DNA of 16,530 nucleotides from Thermoanaerobaculia bacterium (GTDB lineage Bacteria > Acidobacteriota > Thermoanaerobaculia > Multivoradales > UBA5704). Each line of letters starts with the position of its first letter. Within the stretch, counting starts at the first letter, position 1. This document shows, piece by piece, positions 7,702 to 14,308 of this stretch. The stretch lies in contig JASLEW010000899.1 of assembly GCA_030150965.1 (NCBI GenBank), positions 1 to 16,530 of the forward strand, written 5' to 3'. The notes under the pieces were generated by a model, which searched no databases, was not told the origin of the DNA, and worked only from the letters and a program-made list of their open reading frames with translations. Both the position numbers and the translations under genes were made by a program.

Positions 7702-7758
7702 GAGGACCCGCCTGCCCGGTCCGGCGGGGAAGGGGGCGCCACGCCGACCTTCATGGCT
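7702..7758 (-). repeat. two-block intergenic repeat, copy A (short spacer)
   Basis: Block 1 (7702-7725) matches 15573-15596 at 23 of 24 bases; block 2 (7739-7758) matches 15672-15691 at 18 of 20. The blocks are 13 bp apart here and 75 bp apart in the other copy. Both copies lie in the same orientation just downstream of a minus-strand gene, block 2 starting 27 nt past the MMPL stop here. Read on the minus strand, block 1 forms GGACC-loop-GGTCC followed by TCTTCTT, terminator-like in this copy. Confidence 0.6.
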
Positions 7759-7762
7759 GATG

Positions 7763-7785
7763 GTCGCCCCTGCCCGATGGGCGAC
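7763..7785 (-). terminator. hairpin at the MMPL stop codon
   Basis: A 7-bp stem, GTCGCCC (7763-7769) with GGGCGAC (7779-7785), begins at the last base of the MMPL TAG codon as read on the minus strand. No T-run follows directly; the next hairpin, in repeat copy A, has one. Together they may end MMPL transcription and meet transcripts from the convergent metallophosphoesterase. Confidence 0.35.
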
Positions 7786-10343
7786 TACTTTGTCCGGCGA
7801 CCGGCGCTCCACACCAGCCAGGCGGGCACCAGGGTGATGGCGACCAGGGCGGTGAAGAAGGCGCCGAGGATGGCGACCTTGCCGGTCGAGCGCAGCCCGG
7901 GGTAGTGGGAGAAGATGATCGAGCCGAAGCCGACGATGGTGCACAGGGCGGCGGCGGCCACCGCCTTGCCGGTCTCGCGCAGGCCGGCGCCGAAGGCTTC
8001 GCCGGAGGCGCCGCGCACCTCGTCGTGGCGGTGCATGATGTAGATCCCGTAGTCGGTGCCGATGCCGATGATCATGGTGGTGACGAAGATGTTGATGAAG
8101 TTCATCTGCACGCCGAGCGCCGCCATGCCGCCGACCATCCAGACGATGCCGACGAGCAGCGGCACCAGCGCCAGCACCACCGCCCGCAGCCGGCGGAAAT
8201 CGATCCACAGGATGGCGGCGACCAGCGCCAGGCCGAGCAGGCCGGCGATCCAGGCGTCGCGCACCACCACCTTGCGGATGCGCTGATTGATCACGTTGAT
8301 GCCGGCCAGCTCGGCGTGCGGCCCGAGCGACGCGGCGAGGCGCGCCACCGCCGGCGGCACCTCCCGCCGCCACCGGTTGTCGGGCGGCGGGGTGAGGTAG
8401 ACCGCCGCCCGGTAGCCCCACGGCTTCCGCTTGAGGAACCGGTCGAGCAGCAGCTCGGTCTGCGGCTGGCGGGCGAAGTCCGCCAGGCCGATCGGCCGGT
8501 CGAGCGCCAGCGCCTGCTGCAGCAGGTCGAGGCCCTGGGCGAAGGGCTCCGGCCGCAGCCCCTCCTGGCCGATCGCCGCGGCAAACCGCGCGCGGATGCG
8601 CCCCATGTCGAGCCCACCGGAGCGCTCGCGCGCCAGCCACTCCAGCACCTGGCGCTGCCGCTCGCGCGGCGGGATCAGCGAGGACGGGGAGCTCTCGCCC
8701 TGGAGCTCGCCGCGCCGGATCAGCTCGCGCGCCCCCTCGGAGGCGCGCTCGGAGAGCGCCAGCACCTCGTCGAGCGAGCTGCCGGAGAGCGTCAGCATCA
8801 TGGCATCGAAGCCCGAGCCGAAGCGCCGCGCCACCTCGGTGCTCACCCGCGAGCCGCGGTTCTCGCTCGGCCGCATGCTCGCCATGCTCTCGTCGAACTG
8901 CAGGTGCCGCGCCGCGAGCAGCGCCGCCACGGTGAGCGCCGCCGCCGCCGCCATCGCCGCCACCGGCCGGCGCATGCACCAGGCGGTCAGCCGCCGGGTG
9001 CCGAAGCTGTGCAGGAAGAGCCGCGGCGCGGTGCGGCGCCGCTGGTGGTGGTCGGCGTTCCAGGCCAGCATCGCCGGCAGCAGCAGCAGCACCGCCACCA
9101 TGCAGAGGAGGATGCCGGTGCCGGTCAGCAGCCCCATCTGGCGCAGGCCGGTGAACTCGGTGAAGGTGAAGGCGTAGAAGGTGGCGGCGGTGGTGACGGC
9201 GCCGGCGATGACGGCGCCGCCGGTGGCGGTGCTCATCGTCAGCAGCGCCGCCTCCACGTCGCTGCCGCGCTGCCGTTCCTCGACGTAGCGGCCGTAGGAG
9301 ACGATCACGAAATCGATCCCCAGGCCGATCAGCAGCGCGGCGCAGATGCTGGTGGCCGACGACAGGGTGCCGAACGCCACCGCGGCGAAGCCGAAGGTGA
9401 GCGTGAGGCCGGTGAGCAGCGGCACGAAGGCGTAGATCACCGCGCCGGCGCGGCGGAAGGTGAACAGGAACAGGGCGAACACCGCCAGCGCCGAGGTGAC
9501 GATGTTGACGAACATGTCATGGCGGATGAGCGAGGCGTCGCTGAGCGCGTTGAGGTAGGGCCCGCCGACGTCCACCGCCGGCCGTGTCGGCCCCCCCGGC
9601 CCGGCCGATCCAATCGTCGCGTTCCACCGGCCGAGCGCCGCGGCGACGATGGCGTCCACCTTGGGGATGAGGCGCTCGTCGAACGGGATGTCCTGCGCCG
9701 GCCGGCGCGGCTCCGCCAGCACCAGGAGCAGGCGGTGGTCGCGCGACAGGTAGTAGCCGCTCGACCAGTCCACCTTGAGCGAGCTGCGCGAGCTGTCGAC
9801 GTGGCCGAGGAAGAGATCGGCTAGGCCGAGGGGATCGAGCTTCGCCATCTCCTTGACCGCGGGCCCCTGGGGCGCCGTGAGCTCGCGCCGCAGCTCGCTC
9901 ACCCGGCGGCGGATGCCCTCGTCGCTCAGCCGGGCCAAAAGCTGGCGCTGGCCGGCGGCGTCGAGGAAGAGGGCCGACTTGGGAAAGAAGGTGGCCAGCA
10001 GCTCCTCGGGATTGCCGAGCCGGTGCTGCACGGTCTTGATCTCGGGCAGGCGGGCGAGCTGCGCCGCCACCTCGTCGGCCAGCCCCTCGTAGGGCTCGGG
10101 CACCGCCCCCGCGGGCAGCTCGACCACCACCATCAGGTAGGTGTTGCTGCCGAAGTCGCGCAGCATCTCCAGGTAGGAGCGGATGGCCGGATCGTGGCGC
10201 GGCAGCAGGTTGAGGATGTCGGTGTCGAGCGACAGGCGGGAGATGGCGGCGCCGGCGAGCGCGAGCAGCACGGCGAAGAGCGCGAAGATGGCCCGGTACC
10301 GCCGGCGCGCCAGGCGCGCCAGGCTGGCGAGCAGGCGGCTCAC
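7785..10343 (-). CDS. MMPL/RND-family exporter (HpnN-like)
   Basis: Inner-membrane proton-driven transporter of the MMPL branch of RND, a group that moves lipids and hydrophobic compounds. The 852-residue protein has the duplicated RND layout: TM1 (about 17-35), a periplasmic domain (36-278), TM2-6 (279-428), TM7 (459-477), a second periplasmic domain (478-697) and TM8-12 (698-845). The TM4 motifs of both halves, GLGIDFVIVSYGRYVEE (340-356) and GIGTDYGIYIMHRHDE (760-775), carry the GxxxD(F/Y) relay Asp at 344 and 764. DTDILNLLP (40-48) after TM1 is typical. The start is GTG at 10343, overlapping the pgsA stop as GTGA, with GGAG 9 nt upstream; an open frame reaching upstream to 10451 only covers pgsA. 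Length and layout resemble hopanoid-associated HpnN, but no hopanoid genes are visible, so the cargo is unknown. Linkage to pgsA suggests an envelope-lipid role. Confidence 0.9.
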   Translation of the reverse strand: MSRLLASLARLARRRYRAIFALFAVLLALAGAAISRLSLDTDILNLLPRHDPAIRSYLEMLRDFGSNTYLMVVVELPAGAVPEPYEGLADEVAAQLARLPEIKTVQHRLGNPEELLATFFPKSALFLDAAGQRQLLARLSDEGIRRRVSELRRELTAPQGPAVKEMAKLDPLGLADLFLGHVDSSRSSLKVDWSSGYYLSRDHRLLLVLAEPRRPAQDIPFDERLIPKVDAIVAAALGRWNATIGSAGPGGPTRPAVDVGGPYLNALSDASLIRHDMFVNIVTSALAVFALFLFTFRRAGAVIYAFVPLLTGLTLTFGFAAVAFGTLSSATSICAALLIGLGIDFVIVSYGRYVEERQRGSDVEAALLTMSTATGGAVIAGAVTTAATFYAFTFTEFTGLRQMGLLTGTGILLCMVAVLLLLPAMLAWNADHHQRRRTAPRLFLHSFGTRRLTAWCMRRPVAAMAAAAALTVAALLAARHLQFDESMASMRPSENRGSRVSTEVARRFGSGFDAMMLTLSGSSLDEVLALSERASEGARELIRRGELQGESSPSSLIPPRERQRQVLEWLARERSGGLDMGRIRARFAAAIGQEGLRPEPFAQGLDLLQQALALDRPIGLADFARQPQTELLLDRFLKRKPWGYRAAVYLTPPPDNRWRREVPPAVARLAASLGPHAELAGINVINQRIRKVVVRDAWIAGLLGLALVAAILWIDFRRLRAVVLALVPLLVGIVWMVGGMAALGVQMNFINIFVTTMIIGIGTDYGIYIMHRHDEVRGASGEAFGAGLRETGKAVAAAALCTIVGFGSIIFSHYPGLRSTGKVAILGAFFTALVAITLVPAWLVWSAGRRTK

Positions 10344-10912
10344 CGCGGCTGGCTCCGCGGCGGCTCGGCGAGCTGGCCGGCCACCACGTAGCGGCCAAAG
10401 CGGACGAAGTACTCGACGCCGGAGTAGACCGACACCGCCACCGCGGCCCACAGCGAGATCGGCGACACGTGCCGCAGCTCACCGGGCAGCTGGTTGTGGA
10501 TGATGAGCGAGGCGACGGCGATGATGTGCACCGCGGTCTTGACCTTGCCCGAGATGCCGGCGGGGATCACCAGGTTCTCGGCGGCGGCAAAGCTGCGCAG
10601 GGCGCTGACCGCGAACTCGCGCGCCACGATGACCACCACCATCCAGGCGGAGGCCAGCCCCATCTCGACCAGGGAGATGAACGCCGCCGACATCAGGATC
10701 TTGTCGGCGGCCGGGTCGAGCAGGGTGCCCAGCCGGGTGACCTGGCTGCGCCGCCGCGCCAGGTAGCCGTCGAAGAAGTCCATGAGGGCGGCGAGCAGGA
10801 AGAGCCCCAGCCCCCACCACTCCTTGTCCTCGAACTTGGTCAGCAGCACCACCACCAGGGGCGGAACGAGGAGGATGCGGCAGATCGATAGCAGGTTGGG
10901 GAGATTGAGCAT
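10340..10912 (-). CDS. pgsA: CDP-diacylglycerol-glycerol-3-phosphate 3-phosphatidyltransferase
   Basis: Inner-membrane enzyme that makes phosphatidylglycerol phosphate from CDP-diacylglycerol and glycerol-3-phosphate, the committed step to phosphatidylglycerol and cardiolipin. The 190 residues and the opening MLNLPNLLSICRILLVP are typical. The CDP-alcohol phosphotransferase signature DGxxAR-x8-GxxxDxxxD is complete: D48, G49, A52, R53, G62, D66, D70. Hydrophobic helices surround it (about 13-25, 33-47, 72-100, 126-140, 150-170). The start is ATG at 10912; the frame is open upstream to 11041, but that part is basic, Pro-rich and lacks family resemblance. The Shine-Dalgarno is weak. Its stop overlaps the GTG of the MMPL gene. 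Related phosphotransferases share the motif, but length and N-terminus favour PgsA. Confidence 0.93.
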   Translation of the reverse strand: MLNLPNLLSICRILLVPPLVVVLLTKFEDKEWWGLGLFLLAALMDFFDGYLARRRSQVTRLGTLLDPAADKILMSAAFISLVEMGLASAWMVVVIVAREFAVSALRSFAAAENLVIPAGISGKVKTAVHIIAVASLIIHNQLPGELRHVSPISLWAAVAVSVYSGVEYFVRFGRYVVAGQLAEPPRSQPR

Positions 10913-10941
10913 CGCCGGGCAGGCACGGAGGGCCAGCCGGC

Positions 10942-10947
10942 ATTCTA
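10942..10947 (-). promoter_or_regulatory. possible -10 element for pgsA
   Basis: TAGAAT on the minus strand is a near-consensus -10 placing a start near 10935, about 23 nt before the pgsA ATG. It sits in a small inverted repeat, GGCAT-TCT-ATGCC (10939-10951). No good -35 is visible 16-19 bp upstream, so this is weak. Confidence 0.25.
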
Positions 10948-11030
10948 TGCCAGGCACCGGGGCCACCCGCCCAAAGCCGCGGCGATCGCGGCGATCGTTG
11001 CGGTGGCTCGGCGGCGAGGGAGCAAACCGC

Positions 11031-11048
11031 GCCACCACCACCGGTGGC
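11031..11048 (-). repeat. palindromic 16-mer copy 1, downstream of the transglycosylase gene
   Basis: CCACCACCACCGGTGG (11032-11047) matches CCACCACTACCGGTGG (12001-12016) at 15 of 16 bases. With flanking bases it can fold as GCCACC with GGTGGC. It lies about 43 nt past the transglycosylase stop on the minus strand. It may be a 3'-end hairpin, though no T-run follows directly. Confidence 0.35.
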
Positions 11049-11090
11049 GGGACGAGGGAAGGCGCGGCGACGGCGGGACGAGAGGCGCGG

Positions 11091-11915
11091 CTAGCGGAGG
11101 CCGGCGACGGCGGTGGTCACCAGCAGGCGGCCGCTGCTGCCGCGGGTGACGTAGGGCGCCGGGCGGCGCCCCGTGCGCTCGGCGGCGCTGGCGGAGGGGG
11201 CGGCACCCCGGAAGAGGCTCATCACCCGGCGCACGTAGTCGATCGTGTCCGGGAAGGGGGGCACGCCGCGGTGGCGCTCGACCGCGCCCGGGCCGGCATT
11301 GTAGGCCGCCAGCGCCATCTCCAGGCTGGCCGGGAAGGTGTCGATCATCTGCCGCAGGTAGGTGGTGCCGCCGCGCAGGTTCTCGTCGGCGTCGTAGGGG
11401 TCGCGCACCGCGAGCTCGCTCGCCGTCTCGGGCATGAGCTGCATCAGGCCGATGGCGCCCTTGTTGGAGCGCGCGCGCTGGTTGTAGCCGGACTCGACCT
11501 GGATGACCGCCCGCACCAGGCGCGGGTCGAGGTTGCTGGCGCTGGCATGGCGCTCGATCAGCGGTTCGAGCGCCGCGCCCGGCAGGCCGGGCAGGTCCGG
11601 CACCGGCAGGAGCCGGCCGGAGAAGCGCCGCGCATACTGCGCCAGGGTCTCGTTGAAGATGATCTTGCGGCCAGCGGCACCGAGCCCGATCTTCACCGGT
11701 TGGACCGGCTGGGAGCCGGCGGCCGCGGCGCCGAGGTGCAGGCGCGAAGGGGAGATCTCGAGGCGCGACGAGCCGGAGGGCGCGGAGGCCGCCGCCTCCT
11801 CGGCCGGCGCGGGGGCCGCGGCCAGCGCCGAGTGCAGACCCAGGCCGAGGACCAGGCCGGTCAGGCAACCACCGCGAAGCACGCCAAGCAGCGACACCAG
11901 CGACGCCTTCACCAC
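11091..11915 (-). CDS. soluble lytic murein transglycosylase-like protein (SLT domain)
   Basis: Periplasmic enzyme that cuts the MurNAc-GlcNAc bond of peptidoglycan with formation of 1,6-anhydroMurNAc. The 274-residue protein has a signal peptide (1-33, ending ALAAA), a low-complexity Ala/Ser linker, and a C-terminal SLT domain at about 116-235. The catalytic Glu is E141 in ESGYNQRARS; GAIGLMQLMPETA (153-165), DENLRGGTTYLRQM (177-190) and ALAAYNAGPGAV (201-212) are the other family motifs. The tail TRGSSGRLLVTTA (258-269) follows the domain, as in many relatives. The start is GTG at 11915, followed by a second GTG; AGGAG lies 6 nt upstream. A good promoter candidate sits just upstream. Downstream, 178 bp away, is pgsA. 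Confidence 0.92.
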   Translation of the reverse strand: MVKASLVSLLGVLRGGCLTGLVLGLGLHSALAAAPAPAEEAAASAPSGSSRLEISPSRLHLGAAAAGSQPVQPVKIGLGAAGRKIIFNETLAQYARRFSGRLLPVPDLPGLPGAALEPLIERHASASNLDPRLVRAVIQVESGYNQRARSNKGAIGLMQLMPETASELAVRDPYDADENLRGGTTYLRQMIDTFPASLEMALAAYNAGPGAVERHRGVPPFPDTIDYVRRVMSLFRGAAPSASAAERTGRRPAPYVTRGSSGRLLVTTAVAGLR

Positions 11916-11940
11916 CAGGAACTCCTAAAAAAGGAACCCG

Positions 11941-11969
11941 ATCCTAGCCCGGAAAAGTCGCCGGCACAA
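11941..11969 (-). promoter_or_regulatory. sigma70-like promoter candidate for the transglycosylase gene
   Basis: On the minus strand TTGTGC (11969-11964), a 17-bp spacer, then TAGGAT (11946-11941). The predicted start near 11934 leaves a leader of about 19 nt that contains a T6 run and the AGGAG ribosome-binding site. Spacing and position both fit; this could drive transglycosylase, pgsA and MMPL together. Confidence 0.55.
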
Positions 11970-11999
11970 GGGGACGACGGGAAGGGTGCTGTCCTATCG

Positions 12000-12020
12000 G
12001 CCACCACTACCGGTGGGGCC
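12000..12020 (-). repeat. palindromic 16-mer copy 2, downstream of the adenosyltransferase gene
   Basis: CCACCACTACCGGTGG (12001-12016) is the near-identical partner of the copy at 11032-11047. Flanking GGCC on both sides extends the fold (GGCC-ACCAC with GTGG-GGCC, one bulge). It lies about 58 nt past the adenosyltransferase stop, a place similar to copy 1. Confidence 0.35.
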
Positions 12021-12074
12021 GGAGGACCTGCCTCGGCCGTCGGGAGGCCGCCGGCCGCGGCCCGCGTCACCGGC

Positions 12075-12638
12075 TCAGGCGCGGCTGTCCCAGAGGATGT
12101 CGCCGACGCCCTTCGCCCGGTTCTCGTAGCGGGCCATCACGAACAGCAGGTCGGACAGCCGGTTGACGTAGGGGAGGACGTGGGGGCCGATCGCCTCCTC
12201 GCGGGCGAGGGTCACCAGCAACCGCTCGGCGCGGCGGCAGACGGTGCGCGCGACGTGGAGCTGGGCGGCGGCCGGACTGCCGCCGGGCAGGATGAAGTTG
12301 GCGAGCGGCCCCACCTCGGCGGTCAGCTCGTCGAGCAGCGCTTCGAGCGCATCGACGTGACGCTGCTCGACCACCGGCACCTTGAGGCGCACCTTGTCCT
12401 CCTCGCGCACGCAGAGGTCGGAGCCCAGGTGGAACAGCTCGTTCTGGATGCGGCGCAGCGGCGCCAGGAGCCGCTCGTCGAGGCCGCCGGCGAGCGCCAC
12501 GCCGAGGCCCGAGCTGAGCTCGTCGATGGTGCCGTAGGCGGCGATGCGCGCCGCGTCCTTGGGCACGCGCTGCCCGCCGCCCAGGCCGGTCGAGCCGTCG
12601 TCGCCGGTGCGGGTGTAGACGCGGGTGATGCGAGGCAT
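12075..12638 (-). CDS. cob(I)alamin adenosyltransferase, PduO type
   Basis: Transfers the adenosyl group of ATP to cob(I)alamin, making adenosylcobalamin. The 187-residue protein shows the PduO/MMAB signatures: [11 protein letters not shown] (9-19, ATP-phosphate loop), [11 protein letters not shown] (31-41), [20 protein letters not shown] (115-134) with the following RRAER, and [14 protein letters not shown] (157-170). It is cytoplasmic, usually a trimer, and unrelated in fold to CobA/BtuR-type enzymes. The start is ATG at 12638 with GGAG 5 nt upstream. It follows the PLP decarboxylase by 45 bp, probably in one transcript. No B12-dependent enzyme, B12 synthesis gene or cobalamin riboswitch is visible here, so it may serve a mutase or reductase coded elsewhere. 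Confidence 0.94.
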   Translation of the reverse strand: MPRITRVYTRTGDDGSTGLGGGQRVPKDAARIAAYGTIDELSSGLGVALAGGLDERLLAPLRRIQNELFHLGSDLCVREEDKVRLKVPVVEQRHVDALEALLDELTAEVGPLANFILPGGSPAAAQLHVARTVCRRAERLLVTLAREEAIGPHVLPYVNRLSDLLFVMARYENRAKGVGDILWDSRA

Positions 12639-12683
12639 GGGCGCTCCGCCTTTCGTCGAGCCGCGCGGGCCGGGTGGGCGCCG

Positions 12684-14174
12684 TCAGCGCGCCACGGCGC
12701 CGGCGGGGGCCGTCAGGTTGGCGGCGGAGCGGCGCAGCAGCTGCCAGAGGCCGTCGAGATGCCGGCGGGTGGTGCGCAGGTTGCCGATCGCCACCCGCAG
12801 CGTGACGCGTCCGTCGAGCACCGTGTGCGACAGGAAGAACGGCCCGGCGGCGTTGACCGCCGCCATCAGCCGCTCGTTGAGCCGGTCCTGGTCGGCGCCG
12901 CCGCCGTCCGCCGCCGCCGCGGCCGGGCGCTCCTCCAGGCGGGCGCGGAAGCAGACGACGCTGAACGGCACCGGCGCCGCCAGCTCGAAGGCCGGGTCGG
13001 CCTCGATGCGGGCCGCCAGCTCGCGCGCCATCGCGCAGTGCTCCCGCACCCGGTCGCGCAGGCCGGCGGCGCCGAAGGCGCGGATGACCATCCAGAGCTT
13101 GAGCGCGCGGAAGCGGCGGCCGAGCTGAAAGCCGAGGTCCATCAGGTTGGTGGCCTGCGCCTCGTCGGTGCGCAGGTACTCCGGCACCAGGGAGAAGGCG
13201 CCGCGCAGGTTGTCCAGGTCGCGCACCCAGAGCACCGAGCAATCGACCGGCGTGAACAGCCACTTGTGGGGATTGATCACGATCGAGTCGGCGCGCTCCA
13301 TGCCGCGCAGCAGCGCCCGCAGCTCGGGACAGATCGCGGCGGCGCCGGCATACGAGGCGTCGACGTGCAGCCACAGGCCCTGCTCGGCGCAGAGGTCGGC
13401 GATCTCGGGCAGGGGATCGACGCTGGTGCTCGAGGTGGTGCCGGCGGTGGCCACCACCGCGAGCGGGCGGCGCCCGGCGGCGCGGTCCTCGGCGATGGCC
13501 GCCGCCAGCGCCGCGGGCGACATGCGGAAGGCGGCGTCGCTCGCCACCCGCCGCATCTGCTCCTGGCCCAGTCCGAGCACGATCACCGCCTTGTCCACCG
13601 AGGAGTGGGCCTGGTCGCTCGCGTAGACGGTGAGCGGCGGCACCTCGGGGCGGCCCGCGAGGCCCCGCACACGCGCGTCCAGCCCCGGCAGGTGATGGCG
13701 CGCCGCCGCCAGCGCCACCAGGGTGCCGGTCGAGGCGGTGTCGTTGATGTGGCCGCGGAAATGCGGCGGCAGGTCGAGCATCTGCCGCAGCCAGTCGCAA
13801 ACCCGCTCCTCCAGCTCGGTGGCGGCGGGCGAGGTGCGCCAGAGCATGGCGTTGACGTTGAGGCCGGCGGCCAGCGCCTCGCCGACGATGCCGGGCGCCG
13901 AGCCGGTGATCGCGAAGTAGGCCAGGAACCCGGGGTGATTCCAGTGCGTGACGTTGGGCTCGATCAGGCGCTGATAGTCGTCGAGGAGCGCGGCCAGCGG
14001 CTCGGGCCGTTCCGGCGGCGCCGCGGGGAGCGCCGCCGCCACCTCCCCCGGCGCCACCGGCGGCAGCACCGGGCGGTCGCCGACACCCTCCAGGTAGTCG
14101 GCCAGGAGGTCGGCGACCCGGTGCATGGCGGCGCGGAACTCGGACGTCGGGAGGTCCTGGCTCATGGCGCGCAT
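12684..14174 (-). CDS. PLP-dependent group II decarboxylase (aromatic-L-amino-acid decarboxylase family)
   Basis: Cytoplasmic decarboxylase of amino acids using pyridoxal phosphate, 496 residues as usual for the group. THWNHPGFLAYF (76-87) and NVNAMLWRTSPAATELEE (106-123) match the N-terminal region. DTASTGTLVALAAAR (145-159) holds the phosphate-binding loop, ASDQAHSSVDKAV (185-197) the ring-stacking H190, WLHVDASYAGA (268-278) the pyridine-binding D272, and NPHKWLF (301-307) the Schiff-base lysine K304. VPEYLRTDE (330-338) has Y333, the likely proton-donor tyrosine of the mobile loop. A Gly/Ala/Asp stretch (418-429) interrupts the C-terminal domain. The amino acid substrate (Trp, Tyr, Phe or another) cannot be decided from motifs. 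ATG at 14174 or 14165 could be the start; neither has a clear Shine-Dalgarno. The adenosyltransferase follows 45 bp later. Confidence 0.92.
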   Translation of the reverse strand: MRAMSQDLPTSEFRAAMHRVADLLADYLEGVGDRPVLPPVAPGEVAAALPAAPPERPEPLAALLDDYQRLIEPNVTHWNHPGFLAYFAITGSAPGIVGEALAAGLNVNAMLWRTSPAATELEERVCDWLRQMLDLPPHFRGHINDTASTGTLVALAAARHHLPGLDARVRGLAGRPEVPPLTVYASDQAHSSVDKAVIVLGLGQEQMRRVASDAAFRMSPAALAAAIAEDRAAGRRPLAVVATAGTTSSTSVDPLPEIADLCAEQGLWLHVDASYAGAAAICPELRALLRGMERADSIVINPHKWLFTPVDCSVLWVRDLDNLRGAFSLVPEYLRTDEAQATNLMDLGFQLGRRFRALKLWMVIRAFGAAGLRDRVREHCAMARELAARIEADPAFELAAPVPFSVVCFRARLEERPAAAAADGGGADQDRLNERLMAAVNAAGPFFLSHTVLDGRVTLRVAIGNLRTTRRHLDGLWQLLRRSAANLTAPAGAVAR

Positions 14175-14238
14175 TCTTGCATCAGGCGGGAGCCGGGTCC
14201 ATCGGACGGTCTTTCAGGTCCCGCGGGCGCCAGACGGC

Positions 14239-14285
14239 GGCGGCCGGCGAGGGAGCGCGCCCTGCGCCCTCCCCTGCCGGCCGCC
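14239..14285 (-). terminator. long GC-rich hairpin after the DsbA-like gene
   Basis: GGCGGCCGGC (14239-14248) pairs perfectly with GCCGGCCGCC (14276-14285), and the inner AGGGAG pairs with CTCCCCT with one bulge, giving about 16-17 bp in all. It lies 24 nt past the DsbA-like stop on the minus strand. No T-run follows, so it may end transcription only with help or protect the 3' end. Confidence 0.45.
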
Positions 14286-14308
14286 GGAACGGACCGCTGA
14301 GGCCGGGA

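Noticed and set aside
10978..10998. Tandem GGCGATCGC copies upstream of pgsA
   Set aside because: Only two short copies of a GC-rich palindromic word; too little to call a binding site.
10782..14300. 1172-codon open frame on the plus strand, antisense to pgsA, transglycosylase, adenosyltransferase and decarboxylase
   Set aside because: His/Arg/Gln/Gly-rich translation with no domain, opposite several genes with clear motifs; long antisense frames are expected at this GC content.
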